Shown here piece by piece: positions 26,055 to 35,343 of a DNA stretch of 64,000 nt; positions within the stretch are counted from its first letter, which is position 1; each line of letters starts with the position of its first letter. The notes beneath the pieces were generated by a model, which was not told the origin of the DNA, ran no database searches, and saw nothing but the letters and a program-made list of their open reading frames with translations. Both the position numbers and the translations under genes were made by a program. Location: the NCBI RefSeq assembly GCF_023516575.1, contig NZ_JAMGBE010000002.1, positions 682,001 to 746,000 of the forward strand. Reading direction: 5' to 3'. This DNA is from Sphingomonas hankyongi (GTDB lineage: Bacteria > Pseudomonadota > Alphaproteobacteria > Sphingomonadales > Sphingomonadaceae).

Positions 26055-27353
26055 TCAGCGGCCGACGGTTTTAAGCCAGTCCTCGACCCGAACGAACTTC
26101 TCCCGCGGCGAGCCCGGCCGTGCCCTGCCCTCTTCTGTCTGCTCGATCTTGCGCCAGTCAGCATAGTCTGTCGGCATCACGCCTCGGCTCTCGAGCAATT
26201 GTTTCAGGCCGCTTGCGCCGGCACGGTCTCCGCTGCATTCTTGGGGCATTTCCGCAGCGATGCGGTCCGCCACCTCATAGCCGTCAGGACGATTGGTCCC
26301 GATCGTTCCGGTCGGGCCCCGCCGCGCCCAGCCGACTGCATACAGTCGATCGGCAATGCGCCCGTCCGTGTTGACGAATTTTCCGCCATCGAAAGGCACA
26401 TGGTCGATCGGAGACGTGGAATAACCGATTGCCGTGATCACTAAGGACGCCGGCACCTCATAGGTTTCCCCGGTCCCGCGCGCGCCGCCACGTTCGTCGA
26501 GCTCAGTCCGTTCGACGACGATCCTTTCAACCTTTCCATCACCTTCGATCGCCACCGGCTTGGCGAAGAAGTCGAAGACCATACTCTTGGGCTTGTTCGC
26601 CTCCAGATCGGCAAATCCGCGCAACAGGCTGACCGACTTGCGCAGGCCGGGCTCGAGCGTCTCGTCAGCTTCCACGGGCGGGAAATCGGCCAAGTCGACG
26701 ATTGGGACAGCCGCCTCTAGATGGCCCAGCTCGCCGAGCTCCTTTGGAGTCATGGCGATCTGGTGCGGTCCGCGCCGGCCGAGGATCGTGACCGTGCGGA
26801 TCGCCGCACCGTCCAGCGCTTCGAGCGCGTGGCCCACAATGTCCGACCCTTCGAACTCGTGGCGCGTCTTCGACAAAATTCTCGCGCAATCGAGCGCGAC
26901 ATTGCCATTGCCAATAACGGCGGCGCTGGCGCCATCAAACGGCGGATCGAGGTCGGCGAAATCAGGATGCCCGTTATACCAGCCGACAAATTCCGCCGAG
27001 CCGATGACCCCTGGCAGGTTCTCACCGGCAATGCCCAGCTTGCGGTCGTGCGGCGCCCCGGTGGCGAGGATCACGGCGTCATAGAGTTCGAGCAACTCCG
27101 CCACGCTGACGTCGCGGCCGACCGTCACATTGCCGATGAAGTCGACGCCGGCGGATTCAGCGACCTTATCGTAGCGCTTGGATACGGCTTTCAGCGACTG
27201 GTGGTCGGGGGCGACGCCAAAGCGGATCAGGCCGTAGGGAACAGGGTAGCGGTCGAGAATGTCGATACGCGCCTGATCGCCAAAGGCCTTCTCAAGCGCC
27301 TCGGCCGTGTAGAAGCCCGCGGGGCCTGAACCGACGATCGCGAAATGCCGCAT
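26055..27353 (-). CDS. Ferredoxin-NADP reductase, adrenodoxin-reductase type
   Basis: 432 residues from ATG 27353, where AAGGAG sits 6 nt upstream; an adjacent GTG at 27359 is too close to it. FAD site FAIVGSGPAGFYTAEAL, NADP site AAVIGNGNVALDCARIL, and the C-terminal GWARRGPTGTIGTNRPDGYEVA, all standard for the FprA/adrenodoxin reductase group. PVPYGLIRFGVAPDHQSLK is also diagnostic. It should pass electrons from NADPH to a ferredoxin, perhaps for a P450 or Fe-S assembly; no ferredoxin gene lies near. Confidence 0.93.
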   Translation of the reverse strand: MRHFAIVGSGPAGFYTAEALEKAFGDQARIDILDRYPVPYGLIRFGVAPDHQSLKAVSKRYDKVAESAGVDFIGNVTVGRDVSVAELLELYDAVILATGAPHDRKLGIAGENLPGVIGSAEFVGWYNGHPDFADLDPPFDGASAAVIGNGNVALDCARILSKTRHEFEGSDIVGHALEALDGAAIRTVTILGRRGPHQIAMTPKELGELGHLEAAVPIVDLADFPPVEADETLEPGLRKSVSLLRGFADLEANKPKSMVFDFFAKPVAIEGDGKVERIVVERTELDERGGARGTGETYEVPASLVITAIGYSTSPIDHVPFDGGKFVNTDGRIADRLYAVGWARRGPTGTIGTNRPDGYEVADRIAAEMPQECSGDRAGASGLKQLLESRGVMPTDYADWRKIEQTEEGRARPGSPREKFVRVEDWLKTVGR

Positions 27354-27397
27354 CCGCACCTCCTTCAGGAATGCTTAGCGGCAAAGCCGACGCGACG

Positions 27398-27715
27398 TCA
27401 GCCCTTGGAATGATCCTCCAACAGGACACCGCCCTTCTTCTGCAGAGCAGACTGGATCACGCCGGAAAACATCCCGAGGATTCCAGGCAACAGCACCTTC
27501 AAGCGAACCTTGCTGTCCTCGACATCGATCGTTGCGGCGACCTCCTGCCCCATCGCCTGCACGTCGAGGTTGAGCTGATCGCCGGCCCAGCCGGACTGAA
27601 CCTGGGCTCCCCCGGGAATATGCTCCTCGAGCTTGTGGACATTGTTCGCGATCCTGCGGCGCGCTTCGTCCTTGCCGAGGTTGTGAGGCAGATCGACTTC
27701 GATGGGCTGTGGCAT
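27398..27715 (-). CDS. Polyhydroxyalkanoic acid system family protein
   Basis: 105 residues matching the PHA_gran_rgn pattern as I know it: IEVDLPHNLGKDEARRRI, a middle G-A-Q-V-Q-S-G-W-A-G-D-Q-L and LNLDVQAMGQEVAATIDV, with a hydrophobic end LLPGILGMFSGVIQ. Such small proteins belong to a SRPBCC-like fold and are annotated near PHA genes in some genomes, but no PHA synthase is in this window. Upstream of the reductase on the same strand, 44 bp away. Weak ribosome site. Confidence 0.8.
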   Translation of the reverse strand: MPQPIEVDLPHNLGKDEARRRIANNVHKLEEHIPGGAQVQSGWAGDQLNLDVQAMGQEVAATIDVEDSKVRLKVLLPGILGMFSGVIQSALQKKGGVLLEDHSKG

Positions 27716-27772
27716 AGAAATAATACAGTGGGCTGGCGTTCTTTGCTTTTCAAGATCGGTGAGGGGCGTATC

Positions 27773-28528
27773 TTGCGTCCGATGTGCAAGTTGTTCTTCC
27801 TGCTGCTCCTCGCCAGCTCATCGGCGGTTGCGCAGCCTCCAGCCTGGTACCCAGGCATGCCGTGGAATCCGCTCGAGCCTTATGTCGTCATCGGACAGGA
27901 CGAGCCCGGCTATCGCAATTGGTACCTCGCCTCGCCCTCCCACGCGACGCAGGTGAAGGCTCTGAACGACTATCTTGCCACTTATGGCGTGAACGGCGTA
28001 GTGCCGACCTGGCAACTGCTTCGGACCGCGAGCGACTGGTACAAATGCGGCGCCCCCGCGTTCGAAGTGCCGCCGCCGGAGGATTGGCCAAACGTAGTGC
28101 AGGCACTCCGTTATGTTCGCGACAAGGTGATTCCGGTCCTGGGGCCGGTAGAGCCTGTTTCGGTGTACCGGAATCCGATGCTGAACCAGTGCGCCGGCGG
28201 TGCCCGGGAAAGCGCGCATCGGTTCATGCAGGCGGTCGACATGGTCCCGCTTCGGCCTATCACTCGGGACGCGATGATCCGGACTTTATGCGCCGTTCAC
28301 GCCCGCTCAGGACAAGGTTATGGCGTCGGGCTCGGCTTCTACGTTGGGCTGCGCTTCCATGTGGATTCGCGGAAATTCCGGACGTGGGGCACGAACGACG
28401 AGGGCACGATTGCCTGTGCCCGCAGCTTCGAGCTTGCTCATTCGAGCGATCCGGACGCCGCTAGCGCGCAGCCCGCGGCCAATCCTCTGATAAGCCAAAG
28501 CCCGAGTACGCAGCCGCCGAACAACTGA
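27773..28528 (+). CDS. Peptidase M15A-type exported protein
   Basis: TTG 27773 is placed 6 nt after GAGGGG; ATG 27782 (MCKLFF) is the alternative. Signal peptide KLFFLLLLASSSAVAQ. The catalytic zinc region has the YcbK/M15_3 pattern: VSVYRNPMLNQCAGGARESAH (read as NPMLN then SAHRFMQAVD), giving His and Asp ligands, and a later His in GLRFHVD. M15 members cut peptidoglycan cross-links or D-Ala peptides, so a periplasmic wall-related role is likely. The C-terminal 25 residues are Pro/Ser/Gln-rich. Confidence 0.8.
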   Translation: MRPMCKLFFLLLLASSSAVAQPPAWYPGMPWNPLEPYVVIGQDEPGYRNWYLASPSHATQVKALNDYLATYGVNGVVPTWQLLRTASDWYKCGAPAFEVPPPEDWPNVVQALRYVRDKVIPVLGPVEPVSVYRNPMLNQCAGGARESAHRFMQAVDMVPLRPITRDAMIRTLCAVHARSGQGYGVGLGFYVGLRFHVDSRKFRTWGTNDEGTIACARSFELAHSSDPDAASAQPAANPLISQSPSTQPPNN

Positions 28529-28537
28529 TGCGCGGGG

Positions 28538-28566
28538 CTTGTGTTGCTATAGTGCAACACCATATC
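28538..28566 (+). promoter_or_regulatory. Heat-shock (sigma-32-like) promoter of clpB
   Basis: CTTG (28538-28541), 18-bp gap, CCATATC (28560-28566). This fits the alphaproteobacterial RpoH pattern CTTG-N17/18-CyTATnT as I recall it. Between them is a perfect hyphenated palindrome GTGTTGC-TATAGT-GCAACAC (28541-28560). The clpB start is about 24 bp downstream. Confidence 0.6.
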
Positions 28567-28589
28567 GCCTCCTGAAAGAGGGGTAGGGA

Positions 28590-31193
28590 ATGGATTTCGA
28601 AAAGCTGACCGACCGCGCTCGCGGTTTCCTCCAGGCAGCGCAGACGATTGCGGTCCGTGAGCACCACCAGCGTATCGCGCCCGCACACCTGCTGAAGGCG
28701 CTGCTGGACGACGAGCAGGGCATGGCGGCAGGGCTCATCAACGCCGCGGGCGGCGACGCTCAGGCGGCGCGGCGCGAAGTTGACCAGTTGGTCGCGAAAG
28801 TACCGGCGGTTACCGGCAGCGGCGCCACCCAGGCCCCGGCGCTGGACGGCGACACGATCCGTATCCTGGACCAGGCCGAGCAAGTCGCGAAAAAGGCGGG
28901 CGACAGCTATGTGACGGTCGAACGCATCCTGCTTGCCATGGCGCTAGCGAAGAACACGGATGTCGGAGGTGCGCTCGCGAAGGCCGGGCTGACCGCGCAA
29001 AACCTGAATGCCGCAATCGACAAGCTGCGCGGCGGCCGCACCGCCGACACGCAGGGCGCGGAAGACCGCTATGACGCGCTCAAGAAATATGCGCGCGACC
29101 TCACCGACGCAGCGCGCGCCGGCAAACTCGACCCGGTTATCGGCCGCGATGAGGAGATTCGCCGGACGATCCAGGTCCTGGCGCGGCGCACCAAGAACAA
29201 TCCCGTCCTGATCGGCGAGCCCGGCGTCGGCAAGACCGCCATCGCCGAAGGTCTCGCACTGCGCATCGCCAATGGCGACGTTCCCGACGGCATCAAGGAC
29301 AAAAGGCTCCTTGCGCTCGATATGGGCTCGCTGATCGCCGGCGCAAAATATCGCGGCGAATTCGAGGAGCGGCTCAAGGGCGTCCTCGACGAGGTCCGAC
29401 AGGCCGAGGGCGACATCATCCTGTTCATCGACGAGATGCACACATTGGTCGGGGCCGGGAAAGCCGAAGGCGCGATGGACGCCGGCAACCTTTTGAAGCC
29501 CGCCCTGGCGCGAGGCGAGCTACACTGCATCGGCGCGACGACCCTCGACGAATATCGCAAATATATCGAAAAGGACGCGGCGCTCGAGCGCCGCTTCCAG
29601 CCGGTGTTCGTAGGCGAGCCCACGGTGCCCGACACGATCTCGATCCTTCGTGGGCTGAAGGAGAAGTACGAGCTTCATCACGGGGTGCGCATAACGGACG
29701 CGGCGATCGTGGCCGCAGCCACGCTCAGCAACCGCTACATCACCGATCGCTTCCTTCCGGACAAGGCGATCGACCTCATGGACGAGGCGGCCAGCCGCAT
29801 CCGCATGGAGGTTGAATCCAAGCCCGAGGAGATCGAGAATCTCGATCGCCGGATCATCCAGCTCAAGATCGAGCGCGAGGCACTCAAGAAGGAGCAGGAC
29901 AAGGCATCAAAGGATCGACTTGGGAAGCTCGAGGAGGAGCTCGCCAATCTTGAGCAGAAATCGTCCGAGCTGACGCAGCGCTGGCAGGCCGAGAAAGAGA
30001 AGATCGCCGGCGAGGCGAAGATCAAGGAGCAGCTCGACGCGGCCCGCCTCGAGCTGGAGCAGGCACAGCGAAGCGGTGACCTCGCGAAAGCGGGTGAGCT
30101 TCAGTACGGACGCATCCCCGAGTTCGAGAAAATGCTGGCCGATGCGCAGGCTGCGTCGAAGGGCGCCGTGCTGCGCGAGGAAGTCACCGACCAGGACATT
30201 GCCGCCGTCGTCAGTCGCTGGACCGGCATTCCCGTGGAGCGGATGATGGAGGGTGAACGCGAGAAGTTGCTCCAGATGGAAGAGATGATCGGCGCCCGCG
30301 TCATCGGTCAGGAAGACGCGGTAAAGGCGGTCTCAGCCGCCGTGCGCCGGGCCCGCGCGGGCCTCCAGGACCCGAACCGCCCGCTCGGCTCGTTCCTGTT
30401 CCTCGGCCCTACCGGCGTCGGCAAGACCGAGCTGACCAAGGCCCTGGCCGAGTTCCTGTTCGACGATTCGAGCGCGATGGTCCGGATCGACATGTCGGAG
30501 TTCATGGAGAAGCATGCCGTCGCTCGCCTGATTGGCGCTCCTCCAGGCTATGTCGGATATGAAGAGGGCGGCGTGCTTACCGAGGCGGTTCGGCGGCGCC
30601 CGTACCAGGTGGTCCTGTTCGACGAGGTGGAAAAGGCGCACGGCGATGTCTTCAACGTGCTGCTGCAGGTGCTCGACGACGGCCGGCTGACGGACGGCCA
30701 GGGACGCACCGTCGACTTCACCAACACGATCATCATCCTGACGTCGAACCTGGGATCACAATATCTCGCTGCGCTTGGCGAGGATGAGCCGGTCGAGAAA
30801 GTCGAACCGCAGGTGATGGAGGTCGTGCGCGGCCATTTCCGGCCGGAGTTCCTGAACCGCCTGGATGAGGTCATCCTGTTCCATCGACTGAGCGCCGGGC
30901 ACATGGGGCCGATCGTCGACATCCAGGTCGCACGGCTGCAGAAGCTGCTCGAGGACCGGAAGATCAGGCTGGACCTCACTGACGCTGCTCGCGCGTGGTT
31001 AGGGAGGGTCGGTTACGATCCGGTCTATGGTGCGCGACCGCTGAAGCGCGCGGTCCAGAAGTATTTGCAGGATCCGCTCGCCGACAAAATCCTCGCCGGC
31101 GAGATCGCCGACGGCTCGGTCATCCGTGTGGATGAAGGCGACGGCCAGCTGCTGCTGACACCGGTCGAGGAAGTCAGGGCCGCAGCGGAATAG
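28590..31193 (+). CDS. clpB: ATP-dependent chaperone ClpB
   Basis: 867-residue Hsp100 disaggregase that works with DnaK. N-terminal Clp_N double repeat (1-145), AAA1 with GEPGVGKTA Walker A (about 208-216) and DEMHTL Walker B, a coiled-coil middle domain (about 400-525; [19 protein letters not shown]), AAA2 with GPTGVGKTE (about 607) and DEVEKAH, and a C-terminal ClpB_D2-small domain. Pore loop KYRGEFE. Preceded by AAAGAGGGGTAGGG and a heat-shock-type promoter, which fits its role. Confidence 0.97.
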   Translation: MDFEKLTDRARGFLQAAQTIAVREHHQRIAPAHLLKALLDDEQGMAAGLINAAGGDAQAARREVDQLVAKVPAVTGSGATQAPALDGDTIRILDQAEQVAKKAGDSYVTVERILLAMALAKNTDVGGALAKAGLTAQNLNAAIDKLRGGRTADTQGAEDRYDALKKYARDLTDAARAGKLDPVIGRDEEIRRTIQVLARRTKNNPVLIGEPGVGKTAIAEGLALRIANGDVPDGIKDKRLLALDMGSLIAGAKYRGEFEERLKGVLDEVRQAEGDIILFIDEMHTLVGAGKAEGAMDAGNLLKPALARGELHCIGATTLDEYRKYIEKDAALERRFQPVFVGEPTVPDTISILRGLKEKYELHHGVRITDAAIVAAATLSNRYITDRFLPDKAIDLMDEAASRIRMEVESKPEEIENLDRRIIQLKIEREALKKEQDKASKDRLGKLEEELANLEQKSSELTQRWQAEKEKIAGEAKIKEQLDAARLELEQAQRSGDLAKAGELQYGRIPEFEKMLADAQAASKGAVLREEVTDQDIAAVVSRWTGIPVERMMEGEREKLLQMEEMIGARVIGQEDAVKAVSAAVRRARAGLQDPNRPLGSFLFLGPTGVGKTELTKALAEFLFDDSSAMVRIDMSEFMEKHAVARLIGAPPGYVGYEEGGVLTEAVRRRPYQVVLFDEVEKAHGDVFNVLLQVLDDGRLTDGQGRTVDFTNTIIILTSNLGSQYLAALGEDEPVEKVEPQVMEVVRGHFRPEFLNRLDEVILFHRLSAGHMGPIVDIQVARLQKLLEDRKIRLDLTDAARAWLGRVGYDPVYGARPLKRAVQKYLQDPLADKILAGEIADGSVIRVDEGDGQLLLTPVEEVRAAAE

Positions 31194-31211
31194 CAACGTC
31201 CCTCGACGCCA

Positions 31212-31508
31212 CTAGCACATGCCCGTTGATGGGTTCGGCTGGTTGCTCGAGTTACAGGGATTGTTGCGCATCGTCTGGAACTGCTCGGTAACCTCCCTGT
31301 CTTGCTTCCTTCGCTCCGCCCATTCAGCGCGAGTCGCGCAGACGCGCCTTCTTGCGAGCCGGCTTCCCACCACCGTGATGTTCTCACAGACGCGCTCCTC
31401 GGGAGCACCGGCTTGAGGAGCCTGTGCAGCCGGCGGAGCATGATCCGCTCCCGACAAGACAACGGCGGCAAAAAGGATCGAAAAGGAAGCTAGCGGGCGA
31501 GTGATCAT
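31212..31508 (-). CDS. Small exported Cys-pair protein
   Basis: 98 residues with a signal peptide (MITRPLASFSILFAAVVLSG), a Pro/Ala linker, then VCENITVVGSRLARRRVCATRAEWAERRKQDREVTEQ. The pattern C...TGSR(L).RRVC.T.AEW is common in small sphingomonad secreted proteins. The Cys pair (39 and 57) may form a disulfide. Good ribosome site GGAGGGG. It faces clpB tail to tail. Function unknown. Confidence 0.8.
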   Translation of the reverse strand: MITRPLASFSILFAAVVLSGADHAPPAAQAPQAGAPEERVCENITVVGSRLARRRVCATRAEWAERRKQDREVTEQFQTMRNNPCNSSNQPNPSTGMC

Positions 31509-31598
31509 GGGGCCCCTCCCTTCGGAAGCATCGACTTCGATCAGGACACTGGGGCAATGATCCTTTTTATCGCCCTATGCAATTAGGATCCCGCGCGG

Positions 31599-32618
31599 CT
31601 ACGCGGGTGCCATCAAGGTCGACCCTCGCGGCAGGTCGAAGGCAATTCCCAGATGTTCGGCCATGGACTGCGCCCAAGTCGCCACCATCTCGATCTCCTC
31701 ATCGATCGTCGGCATCGGTATGCGCGGCTCAAGCGGCGCTTCGGGATCCACGCTGCGTCCGATTTCCTTCGAATGCGTTGCAAACGCCGGGCCAGCAGCG
31801 ATCTTGGCCCCGTCCAGCGCATTGCCGAAATGCACCCCGAGCGCGTCGAGAGTTTGTGCCCGGTTCGCAAGGAAGGTTTCGCTGTCGAGCGTCTTCACGC
31901 GTTGCGGGAATGCGGCAAGCAAGGCGGCGCCCTGCGCGTGGTGCATGAGCCAGCTGAGCGCTGCGACCTGCAGGTCCGTCAATTGCAACAGCCCGACTTC
32001 GTCAAGGCCGACGTCGATCCCGGTCTGCACGCGGAGTGTCGAGAACAAGCGGCGGGCCCATAGCCGCCCCCACATCCCCTTTCGCGCTACCGAGCTGAGG
32101 AAGCGCTTCAGCGGCGCATAAAGGAATATCGCACGCGACCCCTCGTTCCCGCCAAGCAGATGTTGAGCCAAGACGTTGGCTTCGTTGCTCGGCTTAATCG
32201 CGACGGATTCCTCCGGACGAAATGGTCGGGCCAAAAGCTCCGCGACGGTGCGCAACGCGTCGCTCGTCAGCCGGCCATGCTGCGCCGCCGAAGCGAGATC
32301 GAGCAGGATCTCCGGCTCATTGAGCGCCATTGCCCTGCCGGGAACATTGAGCGCTCGGGTCAGCAGGGTTGAGCAGCAAAATGCAGAATGGAAGATGTAG
32401 TGAGCATTGTGCGAGCCGAGTTCGCCCAGACCGCTGCGATCGAGCGAAACGACGGGCGGATTCAATTCACGCCAATATTGCTCCGCCAGGAACGTGAGCG
32501 AAGGATGACGGTCCCGGGGAATCCACGCAAAGTCGATTGCGTCACGTGCATGATGCCAATGCACAGGCAGCCAGTCGGCGTCCCGGAGCACGGACGCGGC
32601 CTGTTTATCCGGAGACAT
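31599..32618 (-). CDS. P-loop sulfotransferase-like protein
   Basis: 339 residues from ATG 32618 (a TTG at 32627 is in frame). The core is a P-loop like that of PAPS-dependent sulfotransferases: YIFHSAFCCSTLLTRALN, where CST replaces the usual G-[ST]-[ST]. Further matches: ALNEPEILLDLA, then a strand/helix RAIFLYAPLKRFLSSVARKG resembling the 3'-phosphate motif. There is no signal peptide. It is divergent from the oxygenase gene at 32666 with only 47 bp between, suggesting shared control with the two genes to the right. Sulfuryl acceptor unknown; a kinase-like P-loop function is not excluded. Confidence 0.65.
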   Translation of the reverse strand: MSPDKQAASVLRDADWLPVHWHHARDAIDFAWIPRDRHPSLTFLAEQYWRELNPPVVSLDRSGLGELGSHNAHYIFHSAFCCSTLLTRALNVPGRAMALNEPEILLDLASAAQHGRLTSDALRTVAELLARPFRPEESVAIKPSNEANVLAQHLLGGNEGSRAIFLYAPLKRFLSSVARKGMWGRLWARRLFSTLRVQTGIDVGLDEVGLLQLTDLQVAALSWLMHHAQGAALLAAFPQRVKTLDSETFLANRAQTLDALGVHFGNALDGAKIAAGPAFATHSKEIGRSVDPEAPLEPRIPMPTIDEEIEMVATWAQSMAEHLGIAFDLPRGSTLMAPA

Positions 32619-32665
32619 GGCAGCCAAGGCTCATTAGAAGTTCTGCAAATTTCATCGAGAGAATC

Positions 32666-33430
32666 ATGGTGGAAACCGAACCATCGAAGGCCCCGCTAAA
32701 GCTTAGCCCGGAGTTGGACGTCGCGTCGCTCGCGCAGGATTATGCTCGCACGAAACGGTTGCAAATCCGAAACTTTCTCACGCCCCAGTCCGCCGACCTA
32801 GTGCTTGATGACTTGAAAGCGCTGCCATGGGGCATTGTGTTCAATGAGGGCAACCATGTCCATCAGTTGCACGCTGACCGGTTGGACAATTTGAGCAACG
32901 ACGAAGCGACGCGCATGATGATGGGCATCAGAGAGAGGGCGCGGACGCAGTATCAGTTCATTTATGCCTTCTACCCGGTCCTGAATGCATATTTTTCAGA
33001 GCATGCACCGCGACAGGGGATCTTCGACTTTTACGAGCTCATCAACAGCGAACCCGTGCTGGAAACCATTCGCCAGGTCACGGGGCTGGAGAATATCCGT
33101 TGGGCCGACGGTCAGGCGACCTGGTTCAAGCAAGGGCATTTCCTCAAGGCTCACACCGATGAAATGCACATGGAGGGCCGCCTCGCCGCTTATGTGTTCA
33201 ATATGTCCCCCGTGTGGGAACGCGATTGGGGCGGCTTTCTTCAATTCTTCGATCGCGACGACAACATCGAGGCTGCGTTCAAGCCGTCCTTCAACACGCT
33301 GAACATCTTTACCATCCCGCAATTGCATTCCGTTTCGATGGTTTCGACCTATGTGACGGAAAGGCGCATGGCGGTGACCGGATGGTTCAGGTGCGACGAC
33401 CCTCCGGGACCGATCGGCAACAGGCGCTAA
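32666..33430 (+). CDS. 2-oxoglutarate/Fe(II) oxygenase (prolyl hydroxylase-like)
   Basis: 254 residues from ATG 32666. Double-stranded beta-helix iron ligands: H163-T-D165 in KAHTDEMHME, distal H221 in IPQLHSVSM, and the 2-oxoglutarate Arg at 234 in RRMAVTGWFR. Flanking conserved text: RDWGGFLQFFD and FNTLNIFTIPQLH. This matches the prolyl-hydroxylase/Ofd1-like 2OG-FeII_Oxy group acting on proteins or peptides. It is followed 12 bp later by the TPR-sulfotransferase, so both are one operon. A paralogue (48621-49316) shares the whole core. Confidence 0.88.
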   Translation: MVETEPSKAPLKLSPELDVASLAQDYARTKRLQIRNFLTPQSADLVLDDLKALPWGIVFNEGNHVHQLHADRLDNLSNDEATRMMMGIRERARTQYQFIYAFYPVLNAYFSEHAPRQGIFDFYELINSEPVLETIRQVTGLENIRWADGQATWFKQGHFLKAHTDEMHMEGRLAAYVFNMSPVWERDWGGFLQFFDRDDNIEAAFKPSFNTLNIFTIPQLHSVSMVSTYVTERRMAVTGWFRCDDPPGPIGNRR

Positions 33431-33441
33431 CGGAGATTGGA

Positions 33442-35241
33442 TTGAGTACGAGCCCGGACACGGTGACCGACGGGGGTTCGCTGGAACATATTCCGGAGTT
33501 GATCGACCGAGATCCCCAGGAGGCAGCTCGCCGCCTCCGCGAGCATCTCGGAGGTGACCCCCTCGACGCCAAAGGCTACCGCTTGCTTGCCCAGGCCCTG
33601 GCGGCAATCGAGCAGCGCGCCAATAGCCGCGGTGAACTCAGGACGTTCGTGCGCGGTGCGGACCCGCTTCTCAACCAAGCCGCCGCGGCGCTTGCCAAAA
33701 AGGACCTCGAGACGGCCGAAGTAGTGCTCCGCAAGCGCCTGCTCGAACGGCCAGCGGAACCGGTGGCATTGTTCCTGATGGGCAGATTGGCACACGAGCT
33801 CGACTTCGACGACGAAGCTGAAGATTTGCTCTGGCTGGCTATTGAGCTCGCACCCGACTTCTTCCCGGCGCGCTTTGCGCTTGCATCGGCGTTGGATGGG
33901 CACGGCCGACATGCCGAGGTCGTGTCGCTGATGGACGAGGCCCTGACGAACGATCCGGGCCAAGAACTTGCGAGTTTCATCAAGGCGGCCGCGCTTGGCC
34001 GCGCGGGCAGATTTGACGAATCCCTTGCTCTCTATGAGCGCCTGATCGCGACATCTGGCAACAACCCGAAACTGTGGCTGAACTACGGTCTGATACTCAA
34101 GACTAAAGGCCGGTCCGACGATGGGCTGCGCGCAATGCGCCAGGCCGTCGAAGTGGACTCGCACGCCGGCGAAGCATGGTGGAACCTGTCCAATCTGAAG
34201 ACGGTGAAATTCGGCGCCGAAGATATCTCAGCCATGACCGAGGCCATCGAGGACGAAGGCCTCGGCGAGGACGACCGGCTGCATATTCACTTTGCGCTCG
34301 GCAAGGCGTTCGAGGACAGCGGCGATACCGACCAGGCATTCGGGCATTACGCAAAAGCGAACCAGCTGCGGCGGATTCGTCTGAATCACGATCCCGACGA
34401 TATTTCCAAGGAAGTCGCCGCCAGTACGCGATTCTTCACGCGCGAATTCTTTGAAAAGCACGCGGGCCAGGGCTGCCCCGCTCCCGATCCCATTTTCATT
34501 GTCGGCATGCCGCGTTCGGGGTCGACTCTGGTCGAGCAAATCCTGGCCAGCCATCCCGCGATCGAGGGCACGACGGAACTCCCCGACATCGGGTTCCTCG
34601 CGAAGAAGCTGGGCCGTCGGCACGGTGATTACTTCGGAAAGCTGTCGGCCCTTTCAGCGGACGCTATCGAAGATCTCGGGGAAGAATATCTTGCCCGTAC
34701 GCGCCCTCATCGCGTGGAAGGGCGGATAAGATTCATCGACAAGATGCCCAACAATTGGGTGCACGTTCCGCTGATCCACCTGATCCTTCCGAACTCGAAG
34801 ATCATCGACGCGCGCCGGCATCCGCTCGCGACCGGGTTCTCGAACTTCAAGCAGCATTACGCGCGAGGGCAGGCCTTCAGCTACGATCTCGGCTGGATGG
34901 GCCGCTATTATGCGGACTATGTACGGATGATGGCGCACGTCGAAGAAGTGCTGCCCGGACGCGTTCATCGTGTAATTCACGAACGGCTGGTCGAGGACAC
35001 GGAAGCCGAGATCCGGCGCATGCTCGACTATCTCGGGCTCCCCTTCGATGATGCCTGCCTTCGGTTCTACGAAACGGAACGTGCGGTACGCACGCCCAGC
35101 TCGGAGCAGGTCCGAAGGCCGATTAGCCGCGAGGGTCTTGAAGCCTGGCGCAAGTTCGACCCTTGGCTGACGCCGCTCAAGGAAGCTTTGGGACCCGTCC
35201 TCGACGCCTACCCGGACGCACCGGACTTCCAGTCGGTTTAG
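33442..35241 (+). CDS. TPR-repeat sulfotransferase
   Basis: 599 residues from TTG 33442 (GGAG 6 nt upstream). The N-terminal half holds about six to seven tetratricopeptide repeats (about 40-325; e.g. KLWLNYGLILKTKGRSDDGLRAMRQAV). The C-terminal half is a PAPS sulfotransferase: the 5'-phosphosulfate loop IFIVGMPRSGSTLVEQILASHP (about 350), a FIDKMPNNWVH segment, and the 3'-phosphate region IIDARRHPLATGFSNFKQ. This TPR plus sulfotransferase build suggests a protein or glycan acceptor recruited by the repeats. No membrane helix. Ends at a strong bidirectional terminator. Confidence 0.88.
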   Translation: MSTSPDTVTDGGSLEHIPELIDRDPQEAARRLREHLGGDPLDAKGYRLLAQALAAIEQRANSRGELRTFVRGADPLLNQAAAALAKKDLETAEVVLRKRLLERPAEPVALFLMGRLAHELDFDDEAEDLLWLAIELAPDFFPARFALASALDGHGRHAEVVSLMDEALTNDPGQELASFIKAAALGRAGRFDESLALYERLIATSGNNPKLWLNYGLILKTKGRSDDGLRAMRQAVEVDSHAGEAWWNLSNLKTVKFGAEDISAMTEAIEDEGLGEDDRLHIHFALGKAFEDSGDTDQAFGHYAKANQLRRIRLNHDPDDISKEVAASTRFFTREFFEKHAGQGCPAPDPIFIVGMPRSGSTLVEQILASHPAIEGTTELPDIGFLAKKLGRRHGDYFGKLSALSADAIEDLGEEYLARTRPHRVEGRIRFIDKMPNNWVHVPLIHLILPNSKIIDARRHPLATGFSNFKQHYARGQAFSYDLGWMGRYYADYVRMMAHVEEVLPGRVHRVIHERLVEDTEAEIRRMLDYLGLPFDDACLRFYETERAVRTPSSEQVRRPISREGLEAWRKFDPWLTPLKEALGPVLDAYPDAPDFQSV

Positions 35242-35291
35242 TCGCCTAACTCGCGCTTCGCGCAATCATCCAGTCGTTAAGGCAATAAAAA

Positions 35292-35326
35292 GCGGCGGGG
35301 AGTTTCCTCCCCGCCGCCAGTTTTTT
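35292..35326. terminator. Bidirectional intrinsic terminator
   Basis: A perfect 11-bp stem (35292-35302 with 35307-35317), 4-base loop, followed on the plus strand by CAGTTTTTT and on the minus strand by TTTTTATT. It serves both the sulfotransferase operon and the TonB-dependent receptor gene. Confidence 0.88.
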
Positions 35327-35343
35327 GACGATCGTTCGTCGGT

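Noticed and set aside
31599-35241. Classic RiPP cluster with precursor peptide
   Set aside because: No short peptide gene, leader peptidase or B1/RRE-type protein was found in the block.
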